Assembly: GCA_030015575.1 (NCBI GenBank)
Contig: CM057346.1
Location: forward strand, 564,206,315 to 564,270,314
Reading direction: 5' to 3'
DNA length: 64,000 nt
DNA from: Agapanthus africanus
Taxonomy: Eukaryota; Streptophyta; Magnoliopsida; Asparagales; Amaryllidaceae
Below are positions 11,670-22,844 of the stretch, one piece after another (positions within the stretch are counted from its first letter, which is position 1; every line of letters starts with the position of its first letter). The notes below the pieces were generated by a model. That model was not told where the DNA came from. It saw only the letters and a program-made list of their open reading frames with translations, and searched no databases. The translations under genes and the position numbers were made by a program.

Positions 11670-13322
11670 CAGTTAAAATTGTATTTCCCACTTTTCTTTA
11701 CATAAATATGAACCATTCTGATTTATGAATAAAGAATTCACAATTTTTTGCATGCACTCCCCTATGTCTGATGTCTTAACTTTAGCGCCTATTAGTTTAT
11801 TTACTCGTTTCAGAGTCTGTAGTTCATCCACTCGTTTCGGAGTTTCTAGTTTATTCACTCATTTCGGAGTCTCTAGTTTATGTACTCATTTCGGAGTGTT
11901 TTAATTTGTGTACTCATTTTGGAATTTTTTTTATAGTTTACCTCCCTTGTGTTTACAGGAAAACTTGTCCTAATGTTGTATATAGATAACCCCTATTCTT
12001 TGCGATAGATGTCCGTTAGGTTTGGTGGTACTAGGGTTTAAGTCCGTGGTACCGTCGCGTTGGCTGATGTATTTCTTGATATACAGTCTTTAAGCTAGTG
12101 TTCGAGTAACCCCGCGACTATCGTGTCTCTGATCCCTTCGGAGACTGGACAAGACATCTTCAAGTAATCTCCTTAGGCTATATCACTGTTAGAAGAGCAA
12201 ACGTTAGGAATTTGCCATGACGCTTTTTACTTGAGGTTAGGCTCAGTTTGGAGCCCCGATGAGCCATAACCACTCCGCACTAGTATGGGATGATCTTCGA
12301 TAGTCTTTTAGGCTTTATATGAGTTGCCGTCAAGACCCGAAGCTGGGAATATGCTGTCGCTTCATTTTTGGTTTGACGACGTCGTGCCATTTTCTTGTTA
12401 AAGTAGGGTAGACATCTGTAAGAGCTCTATGCTATATATATTGCAGTTGAAGCCCGGAGCTAGGAATATGCCATTGCCCCAATTTCATTTGATAGTTACG
12501 TCTGCATCCTGCTGAGATGAGGAGGGGAACGCCAAGTTAGCCTCTAGGTTGTATATGCGCCGTCGACACTTGAAGTTAGGATTTTGCCGTGACTCTATTT
12601 TTGATTTGACCCTTGGGTCTTTGTTGACGTCGTGTCTGCATCCTGCTGGAATGAGAAGGAATGTCGGGATGATCTCGAGTCTGTAAATGTTGCCGTTGAG
12701 GTCTAGCTCTCCCTTTGACGGAGCCTGGTGGGAAAATATGGTTCCCTTTTTCATTTGTGCCAATGGATTATATACAGGGGTCAGTGTAGATTCACGTGAA
12801 GGGCAAAGAAAATTTCCTTTTATTTTATTTTATTTTTGATTTCCGCGATGCTCTATCTTTTCAGCTTTCATATCGCGAAAGTCGCAATTGCCCAATCATT
12901 TTGGCTATTTTTCGCGGTGCCCAATCATTTCAGCAATTTTTATATTTTTACTCCCTACTTTTTATTGCCAGTTGCCCAAACATTTCGGCTGTTTTTATAT
13001 GCATATTTTTTTTGCTCGCTGATTTTTATTGCAAGTTGCCACATCATTTCGGTTATTTCATTTGCATTTTTTTACTCGTTGCTGTTTTTATTGCGAGTTT
13101 GGAATCTGATACCAACTTTGGCATCAGCATCGCTACGACTGGAATATTGCCAAGAGCGAATCGTCATTTGCCTTGAAAGGACTTGGGGTTTGACACCTAT
13201 TTAGGCATCAGCATCGCTACAACTGGAATATTGCCAGGAGCAAATCATCATTTGCCTTTGTCGATTTGAATAAAGGTGGCTTAGTAAGCAGGGTTAGAAT
13301 CCTGTCAACTAAGACTTTTTGA
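11670..13322. repeat. Spacer of element A: tandem and dispersed repeats, no gene
   Basis: About 1.65 kb without a credible protein. At 11770-11935 a unit of about 33 bp (containing ACTCRTTTCGGAGT and TCTAGTTTAT) repeats roughly five times. From 12000 to 12800 there are diverged units shared with element B at 55970-56650 and 60270-60700 (for example GTTAGGAATTTGCCATGACG). From 12830 to 13090 a T-rich unit with TTGCCC(A)ATCATTTCGGCTAT repeats, and 13120-13260 holds two copies of GGCATCAGCATCGCTAC, also in B near 61050-61190. This is the region between integrase and the extra gene. Confidence 0.7.
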
Positions 13323-13735
13323 CTTTATGAGCCGTAAGGGTCTCATAAAGTTATTTCTCCCTATGAGTTGTGAGGATGTCGTAGGTGTATTTTCTCCTTA
13401 GGAATCGTGGGGATCCCTAAGTGTGTGTTCTCTTATAATTCGTAAGGATCTTATAAGAGTATTTTCTCCTTATAAGTCGAGAGGACTTATAAGTGTCGTT
13501 CACCATATTGGATATTTCGCACCATTGGTGGGGGTGATGTCTATATTGATTTGTGCATGTGGATTGTATACAAAGGTCAATATTCGACCGCCTGTAGGGC
13601 AACTTGGGGGATGTGACAGCTTAAGAACAAGTTTGGATCCCTGTAGCTTAAGGTTTTTGAATCCTATGAGCCGTGAGGGTCTCATAGGGGGAGTTCTCCT
13701 TACAAGTCGAGAGGATCTCGTAAGTGTATAAAATT
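13323..13735. repeat. Array of short hairpins with variable stems and near-constant loop (element A)
   Basis: Seven inverted repeats in about 410 bp, separated by short spacers often containing TTTCTCC. Examples are CTTTATGAG/CTCATAAAG (13323-13350), a CTTATAA/TTATAAG unit within 13429-13459, CTTATAAGTC/GACTTATAAG (about 13468-13494), CCTATGAG/CTCATAGG (about 13663-13689) and a CTTAC..AG/CT.GTAAG unit near 13698-13723. Loops keep a core close to TCGTGAGGA. Stems differ from unit to unit but stay paired. Homologous arrays occur in element B at 55560-55737 and 61255-61780. Confidence 0.7.
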
Positions 13736-14529
13736 TTTTTTACGAGATTGCGCACTTTCGGGTTTTCACAAGCTCGCCGGTAATTCTGCTATTTTTATTC
13801 ACGGCGCCCTTTCGGGTTTTCATCCGTACCCATTTTACTTGTGGACATACCGTTTTTTTTTGTTTTTTTACCCATCTGTTTGCCGGTGGGACTTGGGGAT
13901 GACTTCACCGCTGGAGTAGCTGTGTAGTCAGTGGGACTTGAGTTGCAGCCTTCTCCGTTGAGGCCTCAATTGATTCAAGAGAGCATATCGCCGTATTTGA
14001 GGCGATGCGCTAGTTTAGGGACGTTCCGGTCCATTATCACCGTGTTTGAGGCGAATTTTTAGTTTAAGGACTTTTCGGTCCATTGTCGCCGTGTTTGAGG
14101 CGCAGTTTAGTTTAAGCACATCTCGGTCTGTTGTCGTCGTGTTTGAGGCGCATTTTTTAGTTTAAGGACTTTTATGTCCATTTGTTTGAGGCGCAGTTTA
14201 GTTTTAGGTCATCTCGGTCCGTTGTCGTCGTGTTTAAGGCGAATGCCTAGTTTATGGAGTTCTCGGTCCGTTGTCGCCATGTTTGAGGCACCGTTTAGTT
14301 TAAGGAAATCTCGGTCCGTCATTCCCCTTTTGGGGAAGAGTATTAGTTTAGAGATGTCTCGGTCCATCATTCCCACTTTGGGGACGAGCATTAGTTTAGG
14401 GACGTCTCGGTCCATTATCACCGTGTTTGAGGCGAAGTTTTCTTGAACACTACTTTCAGAGTTTTGACTCAGGAAGATAGCGAGCGGACACAAGCGTCGT
14501 CATCTATCGTTGACCTTAGTCATGACTCA
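13736..14529. repeat. GGAC...GGTCC tandem repeats next to the integrase end
   Basis: From 13740 to 13870 a unit with CCCTTTCGGGTTTTCA repeats twice. From 13990 to 14440 a unit of about 60 bp repeats at least eight times, each with GTGTTTGAGGCG followed by TTTAGTTTAAGGAC and then TCGGTCC. The GGAC/GTCC ends form a 4-bp stem around six bases. The same module is found at 62040-62225 in element B and, in another version, at 47285-47865 in B's LTR. Open frames here are repeat artefacts. Confidence 0.65.
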
Positions 14530-16120
14530 TCAAGCGTAGTATTTCTTGAGGAATCGGCCGTTTATTGGACGGAAGGGTCTTTCTCCATGCATATCCATGA
14601 GCAGGTAGGCTCCACCTTGATAGACTTTGTCTATGATATACGGGCCTTCATAGATCAGCTCGAATTGCCCCCGTTTTGCACGATTGAGAATCATAGGTCT
14701 TTTGACGACTAGCACGAGTTCGCATTGGCAGAATGTTCTTGGCCTGGTCAGTTTTTCGTATGACCGCGTCATACTTGCCTTGTAAGCTTCCAGGTTTTGC
14801 TGCGCTATAAGGCGAGTTTCGTCGAGGGCATCGAGCTCGTCAAGCCGAAGATGAGCGTTTTCTTCATCTGTCGGCTCGTATCGAACTGCTACTCCTAGAG
14901 AGGAGAGTTCCACTTCCAGGGGAAGCACTGCTTCCGTTCCGAATACCAACCCGTATGGTGTTGTATTTGTAGTCGTTTTAAACGTCGTTCGGTATGCCCG
15001 GAGAGCTTCATGCAACCTTTCGTGCTCGTCTCTTTTGTTTCTGGACACAGTTTTCTTTATAATTTTCATCAAGGTACTGTTGAAAGCCTCAGCTAGATCG
15101 TTGGCATAAAGATTGTAGACTGAAGAGTATCTCCAATCTATCTTATGCTGTTGTGCGAAGCGGCTGATTTTATGGCTTCTGTAGGCTGGCCTATTATCCC
15201 AGATAATCCGTCGCAAAGTGCCGAACCGATAGATGACATGTGTCTTGAAGAAATGGAGGATATTCTCCGTCTTCACTCCCCTTAGTGGTACTGCTTCTGC
15301 CTACTTAAAAAAGCAGTCAGTTGTTTCCAGTATGTACCGATATCCTTTGGATGACACTGGTTTGATGGGGCCAATTATATAGGTTCCCCGCATTTCGAAT
15401 GGCCAGCTAGCTACCGTTGGGTGTAGTGGATTTGGATGCTGGTGAATGAAGTCCCTGTGAATTTGGCACGAGTGACACTGCTTCGCATATTCGAGACAGT
15501 CCTGAATCATTGTGGGCCAATAATAACCCATTCTTTTGATCATCTGCTTCATCTTCGGTCCAGCTTAATGAGAACTGCAGAGTCCGTCATGAGTTTCTTG
15601 AACGTCTCTCTTCGCTTCTTCTGGTCCCAGGCATCTTATCCATAGACAGTCGAACGATCTCTTATATAGAGTATCATTGACGAAGGTGAAAGATAGAGCT
15701 CATTTCATGAGCTGATATCTAAACGGCACGTTTTTGGGCTTTCGTTGAGACTTGAAGTAGTGTATGAAGACTTCCCTTCAATCCTTAACCTTTTCTTCGT
15801 CCTCTATTTGGAGGGCTACTTGTCTGGTCGTTTCTTTTCCTTTGGATAGCTATATTAAGTCCCCCGAAGATATTTCTGTTGGTACGAGAACCCGGCGGCT
15901 TTAAACGATGATGTTTACGTCATCGAGGTCTTCGTCGACCAGTTCTTTAGCCAATCTGGCCAATGCATCCGTCTTGCTGTTTTCCGCACGCGGTATACTC
16001 TCTAGGATGTAGGAGGGGATTTGTGTCAGCAATTGCTGTACCCTTTTGCCATACTTTATCAGTTCTGGCCTGCATGTCTGATAGTCGCCGTTTACTTGGC
16101 TAACAATCAGCTAGGAGTCT
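14530..16120 (-). pseudogene. Element A pol remnant: RNase H C-terminus and integrase
   Basis: Read from 16120 down. First comes the end of an RNase H domain (SQVNGDYQT..., then IPRAENSKTDALARLAKEL), ending in a stop near 15900. Then an integrase zinc-finger and core start (GYYWPT, CHSC, YIIGPI; 15552-15301), and an integrase core and C-terminus of 248 codons (15276-14530). The core has WDNRPAY for the second catalytic Asp and LAEAFN for the Glu. Where the family usually has Asp in DIIGP this copy has Tyr. In-frame stops are visible near 15900, 15850, 15703, 15567 and 15303. RNase H before integrase fits Ty3/gypsy. RT, which should precede RNase H, is missing at the junction with the element at 16126. 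Confidence 0.83.
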
Positions 16121-16238
16121 CCATATGTAACAACCTTAAACTTTCTGTACAATTTTTTTCAAAAATACAGAAAGGGGTATTTGAGCCTGAGCACAAGTTA
16201 TAAATTTGTTTTGCTTTTTAATAGCAAGCAAGAGCTTG

Positions 16239-16292
16239 TAGTTCATTGGTAAGACCTTGCACTGCTGAACCAAAGCACCAGAGTTCAAATCC
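16239..16292 (+). other. tRNA-like A box / B box unit inside the LTR
   Basis: TAGTTCATTGGT (16239-16250) fits a Pol III A box, and AGTTCAAATCC (16282-16292) is close to the B-box consensus GGTTCGANTCC. The 54-nt span is what a tRNA would have. The acceptor and T stems do not pair convincingly, so this is a tRNA- or SINE-head-like relic, not a tRNA gene. The same unit occurs in the other LTR (from 22796, cut by the copia insertion) and in the reversed LTR fragment (36300-36355, with a better B box). Confidence 0.5.
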
Positions 16293-17726
16293 CATCAGCA
16301 ACATTATTTTTATATTGATTTCTTTTAATCTTTTTAGAAGCCCAAGAGTCTACACGTGCATAACCCGTAAACCCAAAGGTCACACTAAAAAAAAACGAGT
16401 CCAGGAGGTAGACCAGACGACAATGAACACGTGGCGTCGGAGGGGGGCCCGACTCGGCCTGAATCGGTCGGTGACACGGCCGATTCATCTTAAAATCCGA
16501 GTTGGCCTTCATGAAATCTGTGACTCTTGGCCTCCTTATAACCCCTGTATGGTTTAAATCCCCTGCACATTAACAGAGCCAATTAAAACCCAATTTAAAT
16601 CTTTTTAATGCATTTTTTTATTAAACCCTAACCCTAAAATTCTCCTATAAATACCTACACTCTTTTCCACCTCCTCACTCTGAATTCTATACAAAAACTC
16701 TCAAGAAAATTCTAAGTTCAATAGTGTACAAGTGGAGTTAGCGAAGGGCGAAATTTCGACGAACTTCCGACGACGACGACCCTAGGAGCTCCCGGCGACG
16801 AAACGACGTACCGGCACCTCCTATCACTCCCCCTTCCTCTTCTCTAATCTAAAATCCAGTAAGTCCCTATTTCTCTTCTCTTCTATATTCTAAACAATAT
16901 TCAAAACTAAAACCCGACGAAAGCGGAGTTAATCCGACTTCCGATTCGATTTTCTTTAAAAAGTTCCAATTTTCTTAAATACAACAATACCAAACTTGCA
17001 CATCATGACCATTAAACATTAACAAAATATATTTAACAAGTTTCATAGCAAAAGAATTCATATTGTAAATTTTATCGCACTTTTTCAGAAAAATACTATA
17101 TAGTTTAGTTTTGACATAAATCATTATAATTCCTTACTATACCTTTAGATAGTTCACGAGGTAATGGCCTACATACTCACAACACTCATATGTAACATAG
17201 CACGATGATCTTTGAGAACGTAGTTTTGGGAAAATACGGTTTTACACAAAACTATCTCAAACCTATAAAAACATTTTTCTACAAGATTATGTATTTTAAA
17301 CAAATCTTTGCAAAGCGCCGCTATAACCCATTTGGGGAACTCGTTCGGGATGGTGCGGATTATCTCATATTCTCGGGCTTAGTAGTGCGAGATGCAGACC
17401 TCCGTAAGGAGCATACGGTCTCGAAAGATTTAAAAATAAAAACATCTTAAGAAAATGAGATTTCTTGAAAAATAATAAATTAAATTATTTTATAAATATA
17501 TATATATGTATCATCAAAATATCTATTTTTGATATAGTATAAATATTCCAACTTTTCTAAATAAAAAAGAATCACTTTACATGAAAATACCATGCAATTC
17601 CATATAAGTTCAATACTTTACAATTAAATACCATATATTATGAAAAATAGGTTTATCCATTAGAAATGTCACAATGATAAAATATACATCAATGAAAACT
17701 CTAAAAACGATAATAAAATACTTGAG

Positions 17727-18494
17727 GTGTATTTTGAAAATTATACAAAATTATTTTTACATAAAACCCCCACAGGTTTTATAAATTACAATAAGGACCC
17801 TAGTAAATATAGGTTTAAGCGGGACCAGTCTCTTGAGCTTCAGGGAGCCGGAGATATGGGTGCTTGCCTATTTAAGGTAGACAACTTAATAAATGGTGTT
17901 ATCAACACGGTAATCGTCTTTGAAAATGACACAAATCCTGCCGTCCATGTGCAGCGGTTACCGATAACACCAAAACCTAATTCAGTATTCAATTTCTTTT
18001 CTAATTGTCTGATTCAGACCGAGTCTCAATATAATCAATCTGACTTGAATGAGATTCAAGTATAAAACTACATTACAATATGAATCCATGAATCCATATA
18101 ATCAATCTGTTTAATATATTCAATCTGTATCGACTAAACCGAACTATGGATATACATCCATCTACATGATTCTCCAGTTACATCCATTTACTAATATCAT
18201 AGTTTCGGCAAGTCATCCATTTATACAATCTATAATACTAGACATTACAATTTACCATACAATACAAACAATACAATCAAGATGTCGCGGGGTTTAAGGG
18301 GTAGATTGGTACGGAAGGTGTTAAAGGTGGCACGGGGTAGTCACTTAAGTCGTAATTACATCCATGTCGTTGTTCCGTGGTATTATCGACGGAGCCTTGT
18401 ACTCTTGATTCCGTCCATCTTAGTCTCTGGTCTACCGAGACTCCTCTCGTATACACTGGCCTCTTCTGTACCAAGCTACAAACAACAGCGTTAA
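17727..18494 (+). other. Two short open frames kept in both LTRs of the gag-only element
   Basis: A 112-codon frame (17727-18065, starting MYFENYTKLFL) and a 70-codon frame (18282-18494, starting MSRGLRGRLVRK, basic) are open here. They are also open in the other LTR at 34458-34796 and 35005-35217, with the same length but several amino-acid changes. I recognise neither. Because the LTRs are similar, persistence could be chance, and a long frame also exists on the other strand over the second one. Listed only as possible coding sequence. Confidence 0.2.
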
Positions 18495-18974
18495 TACTAA
18501 ATACAACATTATAACAATATAATACAACTTTAAAAGCTACACACACTCTCTCTCTCTCTGTCTATTCTACTTGTCCCTTATCTTTGGAACTTACCGAGCG
18601 ATTGTTCGCTGACGACATTCCCTCTTTTTCTTCTTTGGAATGTTGTCAGGTGTTTCGGACCTTCAGGAGATCGAGCCCACCAGGGAGGACTTGGATCAAC
18701 TAGCCTTCGACCCGGAGCTCTAGATACTTGTACATTTTATTTCAGTACTTCCATTTCTGTTATGCCACTATTTAGGCATTGCTTTTCATCCATGGATTTT
18801 CTTTTCCATGTACTGTAAAAGAATGTTAATAAATAATGTTGCTGTTCATTACATTTTTCTTTTATGTATATTTCTTTTATATTGCTTAATTACGCTTAGT
18901 ATATTTACTTCTGAGTAAATACGTAGCGGCCTCGTCTCGTCCTCTGCCCATATACTGGAAAGCGGGGCGTGACA

Positions 18975-19165
18975 GGCTTTGTTGGCGGCCCATGCAGGTC
19001 AGAGCTGTATGGAACACTACCATGCAGTTCTGTCCTGCGTAGACAACCTAAGTAATATAACACAGGAACCGGCAACTAAAAACATTCTTTACAATTCATG
19101 TTCCTTGAATGTTACAATTTCATATACTTTGAATCTGTCCTAACCTAAATTTTTCATTCAAGGTT
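18975..19165 (+). other. Leader of the gag-only element
   Basis: 190 bp between the LTR end and the gag start. No TGGTATCAGAGC or other primer binding site I recognise follows the LTR. TTTTTCATTCAAG just before GTTATGG (near 19151-19168) looks like a 3' splice site, and AGTAAGTCCC in the LTR (near 16858) could be its donor. This pairing is speculative. Confidence 0.4.
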
Positions 19166-19710
19166 ATGGATTCCCCGAACAACACCAGCACAAATATCAA
19201 CAACACTCCCCCACCGCTACCACTTACACCTGCCGTCGCTGCTCCGATCAATGAGCAGACGGTACTGCTTGAGGCAATCCGCAGCCTCCTGGAAGGACAG
19301 CAGCAGCAGACTGCTATTCTCTTAAACCGTCCAGAAGCGGAAGCACCCGGAGTGAAGCAATTCTGGGCACTGCACCCCAAGAACTTTTCGGGAAAAGAGA
19401 GCCCTCTGGAAGCGGAGGAATAGGCTCAAAGCGTTGAAGATGGCCTGGCAGCAGCACAAGTGCCAGAGGTCACTTGGGTACGAGTTGCAAAGCTGTAGCT
19501 CACTGAAAATGCACGGGTTTGGTGGAAGGCGGAAGAATGCCGTCTTAACCAACCTATCGAATGGAAGACTTTCCGCAACATGTTCGATGCAAAGTACTTC
19601 CCTGAGACTGCCCACTTTGATATGGAACAGCAGTTCATCCATCTGCAAAAAGGATCAATGTGGACCAAGTCAGTAGATGAATATGACGCTGGGTTCACCA
19701 TGCTCAGTCG

Positions 19711-19775
19711 GTAAGATATGTCTCAATGTTCAATTTTATATCACATACTACACATCTAACACATGACCGTAACAG
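19711..19775 (+). other. Intron-like insertion inside gag
   Basis: GTAAGA...AACAG, 65 bp, not a multiple of three. Removing it joins ...CTCAGTCG to GTTTGCGG and restores one continuous gag frame (MLSR-FAVHL), phase 2. The short length is near the lower limit for plant introns. The alternative is a frameshifting insertion that happens to have GT-AG ends. Confidence 0.55.
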
Positions 19776-20193
19776 GTTTGCGGTCCATCTCATACCGACT
19801 ACTGAGATCAGAGCTAGAAGATTTCAGCAAGGGTTGGACCCAGAAATCCAAGCTGCATTAGCTACAGGGGATTTCCCAACCCATGATTTGGCTTTGAAGG
19901 CTGCCCGAAGATACGAGGCAGTAGCGAAGAAGAAGGGCACAGCTCAATCTGCCGTAGTGAAGCGCCATGCCAATCAGATGGCAGGAGGAGCCTCTTCAAG
20001 GACAACTGTTGAAACCAGGAGACCGGAAGAAGTCAATAACCCATCAAGTCCCGACTTTTGCTTCTATTGCAAGAGGGAAGGGCACTTGTGGAAATACTGT
20101 AGGCGCGCAAAAGACCTATGCTTAGTTTGTGGCGCATCCAATCACGAAATTGGAAACTGACCTTATAGACGCAACCCAGCTCACACACACACC

Positions 20194-22312
20194 TGTAAGT
20201 CCTCGGTAGCGCCCCGGCCGTCTTTCAGAGGCCAAATGCGGAAACAAAACTTTTTAGGAAGCCGGCGCTATCGTAGTCTTTGACCCGGATCGATCCATTA
20301 ACGCTAAACTAGCTAACTACTAAGAAGTGAGAAAGGCTATACCGATCGATCCGAGTCCTTCGGTCTTTAGCCACCATCCCTAGCTCCTCGCGGCATCTCT
20401 GATCTTCGGTCTCCTCGGCGGAAGGGCACCATATTAAGAAGTCTTTTTACGGGCTTCCGCCTCTGAACCGAGGTAACTCGGACACGAAGTTCGCTAGCCG
20501 ACGTGTCCAAGATTGCTGTAGAATATACGTAGAACATCTTGTCTCATGTCATCCAAGACCATGGATGATGGTTAATTGAAGTTGCCATTTTTGGAGTGGA
20601 GAAGGAGATGAGCTTTGGAAAGGCAAAGGAATTTTTGTGCATATGAAATGAAATCTAAACCTTACACACAAAAATTGGGGCTGTCAAAGATGAGCTCGGC
20701 CATGGCATAAATTGCTTGGGAAAATCAAGTGGGGCGGTGAGTGTAGGAGCAAGCAAGAGGTAACCATAAGGAGAAATGCCACTTGTCCCATGAAGCAACC
20801 ATGCATACATGCAAAGCCACAAATGTCACCATGCAAAGACACTCACAACTCACCAACATTGCTGGAAGGGCTGGAGCCCCATACACCACAGAAAAGCCCC
20901 TCCCTTTTATAAATCCCCACTTTGCAAATAAGCTTTCTTCAATGCAAAAATCAGCCATGGAAAGAAACTAAGAAAAATGGCCAAAAAGGAACGCAAACTG
21001 GAAACTTCAAAAAAACAATCCCGTAGTAAGTTACAGGATAACCCCGCAACAGTATATACATACCCGCATTTGTATTCTGACTGAATACAAATGCAATGAG
21101 ACAAAATCTACACAGTATAAAACTAGGATCCGGCTTAAACCAAAGTCCGCTAGTATTATCTGTCCGAACCATGACACATGCATAAGTGCACGCGTATGTT
21201 CGAACCCTGCCATAAATCCATACGTCCTCTGCAACGTTTCGCCCGAACTAGGAAACTTTCTATGGGGAACTCTAAAGACTCGTCAATACTCTAGCAGTGG
21301 GTTTAACCACAAGCCGTCGTGGTACTAGCTGTACGTAACGGCTGCCCATGTACTGAGTGAAAGGGATTCCGATGAGCGAACTCATCCTGGAACCCTACTG
21401 AGCCTATGTGTGACAATATCCGTACAGTCCGGTCCGTTCGTCTATGAGTATCGCATATCGGGCCTAGGGAGCTAGTAAACGTCAGACTCCCATAAGCGGT
21501 ATAAGTAGTGTCGGAGTGTAGCCCAAAACACCCTGAGATACTACTGGAATACCTACCAGTAAATCTCGCTTGCCATGGCCATGGACTTTGTGTAATGGCT
21601 CTCCTAAACACAGCGCGATCTTACCCCCAAAGTTGGGAGAGACGAATCCCCTGCCGATCCGCTCACTGCCTCCATGTGGCTCGGGACTGTACCCAACTAA
21701 AACCTGTTTGTACGACTCCTTTGAGCCGTGGTAGGGTAATAATCAAAGCACAGTGAGAACTCACACGAGATAAATGACGATCTCAGGTCGATAGACTAAC
21801 CTGTACACATGTCACCTGGGAATTGCTATCTGACGACGATTTTAATAACCAACTAGTATATTCCCGGCGAGTCCTGTCCAGTGTACTCATAACCTAATGA
21901 GCACCTGTATACATCTTAGGTGAATCAACTAACACCAATGGCTTGTGAGACCGGCCACCGCCCCTCGTTGGGGTCTCGACTGTATACACTAGTCTACTCC
22001 GGAGTATCGATGCCCTACTTGAAACTCCCGCGACTAGGGACCACTTTTAAGGATGTGCTTATAGACTACCCAGCTCTCACGTATATGATCGCCATCATAC
22101 TGCTGGTAGTCAAGCAAGAATCCTATGGGCTCCATCAACGTGCAATAGTGATATATATAATGTCACCTAAAGCAGTACACGATGATAAAGATAAACCAGA
22201 TAGCATACTATCATCTCGAGTAAGACTGTTCTACCGGTATAGGTCCTCCCTCAATCATTGCAATCATATGCCTGTGATCCAATAATTGACTTTGAGGGCA
22301 CTATATCCAACA
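20194..22312 (-). repeat. Solo LTR of an Angela/BARE-like copia element
   Basis: 2,119 bp on the minus strand from TGTTGGATATAGTGCCCTC (complement ending at 22312) to ...CGAGGACTTACA (complement starting at 20194). It shares blocks with the LTR at 6018-8045 (for example CTAGGATCCGGCTTAAACCA near 21121) and the same layout. No internal region or second LTR is attached, so it is the product of LTR-LTR recombination. Flanks are ACACC and CCACC, a target duplication with one difference, and the surrounding gag sequence resumes on both sides. Confidence 0.85.
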
Positions 22313-22659
22313 CCACCAACTACCCGCAGCTGCCAGCTGTCCAGACTCCTACACCTCGTCTTGCACTCCCTGCTCCATAACCTGCACCGCCTACTCGCCA
22401 ATTCGAACAGGCACTGAGGAACATGCCTCGAGGACAGAGGAATGTGCCCCCAGCTAGGAGAAACGTGCCCCGACGACAGGCTTACACCTTAGCAGCCGTA
22501 GAAACCGAGACTGTTGACCAAGGTAACACTAGTAAATCTCTTTCACATTTTTAAAACCCCTGTATCACTTTGTTATTTTTCATACACTATCAGTACCTCT
22601 ATCACCAAACTTTCCTTGAATCCGTTACACTTTCCTTTTACAAATTTCGAGGACGAAAT

Positions 22660-22677
22660 TTTTTAAGGAGGGTAGAA
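22660..22677 (+). other. Polypurine tract of the gag-only element
   Basis: TTTTTTAAGGAGGGTAGAA directly before the LTR start TGTAAC at 22678, preceded by TTCGAGGACGAAA. It primes plus-strand DNA synthesis and defines the 3' LTR boundary. Confidence 0.85.
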
Positions 22678-22844
22678 TGTAACAACCCTAAACTTTCTGT
22701 ACAATTTTTTTTCAAAAATATAGAAAGAGGTATTTGAGCCTGAGCACAAGTTATAAATTTGTTTTGCTTTTTAATAGCAAGCAAGAGCTTGTAGCTCATT
22801 GGTAAGACCTTGCACTGCTGAACCAAAACACCAGAGTTTAAATC
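22678..22844 (+). repeat. 3' LTR of the gag-only element, first part
   Basis: The first 167 bp of the LTR, ending at the copia insertion in the tRNA-like B box (...GAGTTTAAATC). The LTR continues at 33009. Bases 22840-22844 (AAATC) are the left target duplication. Confidence 0.9.

Larger units (their letters stand above)
16126..18974 (+). repeat. 5' LTR of the gag-only element
   Basis: 2,849 bp starting TGTAACAACC and ending GGGGCGTGACA. It aligns with 22678-22844 plus 33014-35699, with scattered substitutions and small indels (a few per cent by eye). That is clearly more than between the LTRs of the copia element nested in it. It contains a tRNA-like A/B-box unit (16239-16292), a CT-rich stretch before AGTAAGTCCC (a possible splice donor, near 16858) and a short frame ending FDPEL-stop near 18722 that is kept in both LTRs. 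Confidence 0.88.
19166..22500 (+). pseudogene. Ty3/gypsy gag of the TR-GAG element, split by an intron and a solo LTR
   Basis: Capsid-type protein. It begins MDSPNNTSTN, then a Gln/Pro-rich head, FWALHPKNFSGKESPLEAEE and a retrotransposon gag core (VTWVRVAKL, ENARVWWK, FRNMFDAKYFPETA). The core continues past a 65-bp intron as FAVHLIPTTEIRARRFQQGL. A zinc knuckle CFYCKREGHLWKYC (CX2CX4HX4C) follows, then the start of a second knuckle, CLVCGASNHEI. Two in-frame TAG stops (19421 and about 19496) sit where Trp and Gln would be expected, which fits C-to-T decay of methylated DNA. After 20161 the frame is lost and a solo LTR (20194-22312) intervenes. A basic, Pro/Arg-rich tail resumes at 22313-22500 (QFEQALRNMPRG). 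No pol follows. Confidence 0.78.

Noticed and set aside
18282-18546. Overlapping plus- and minus-strand frames as two separate genes in the LTR
   Set aside because: At most one can be coding, neither matches a family I know, and both lie in an LTR.
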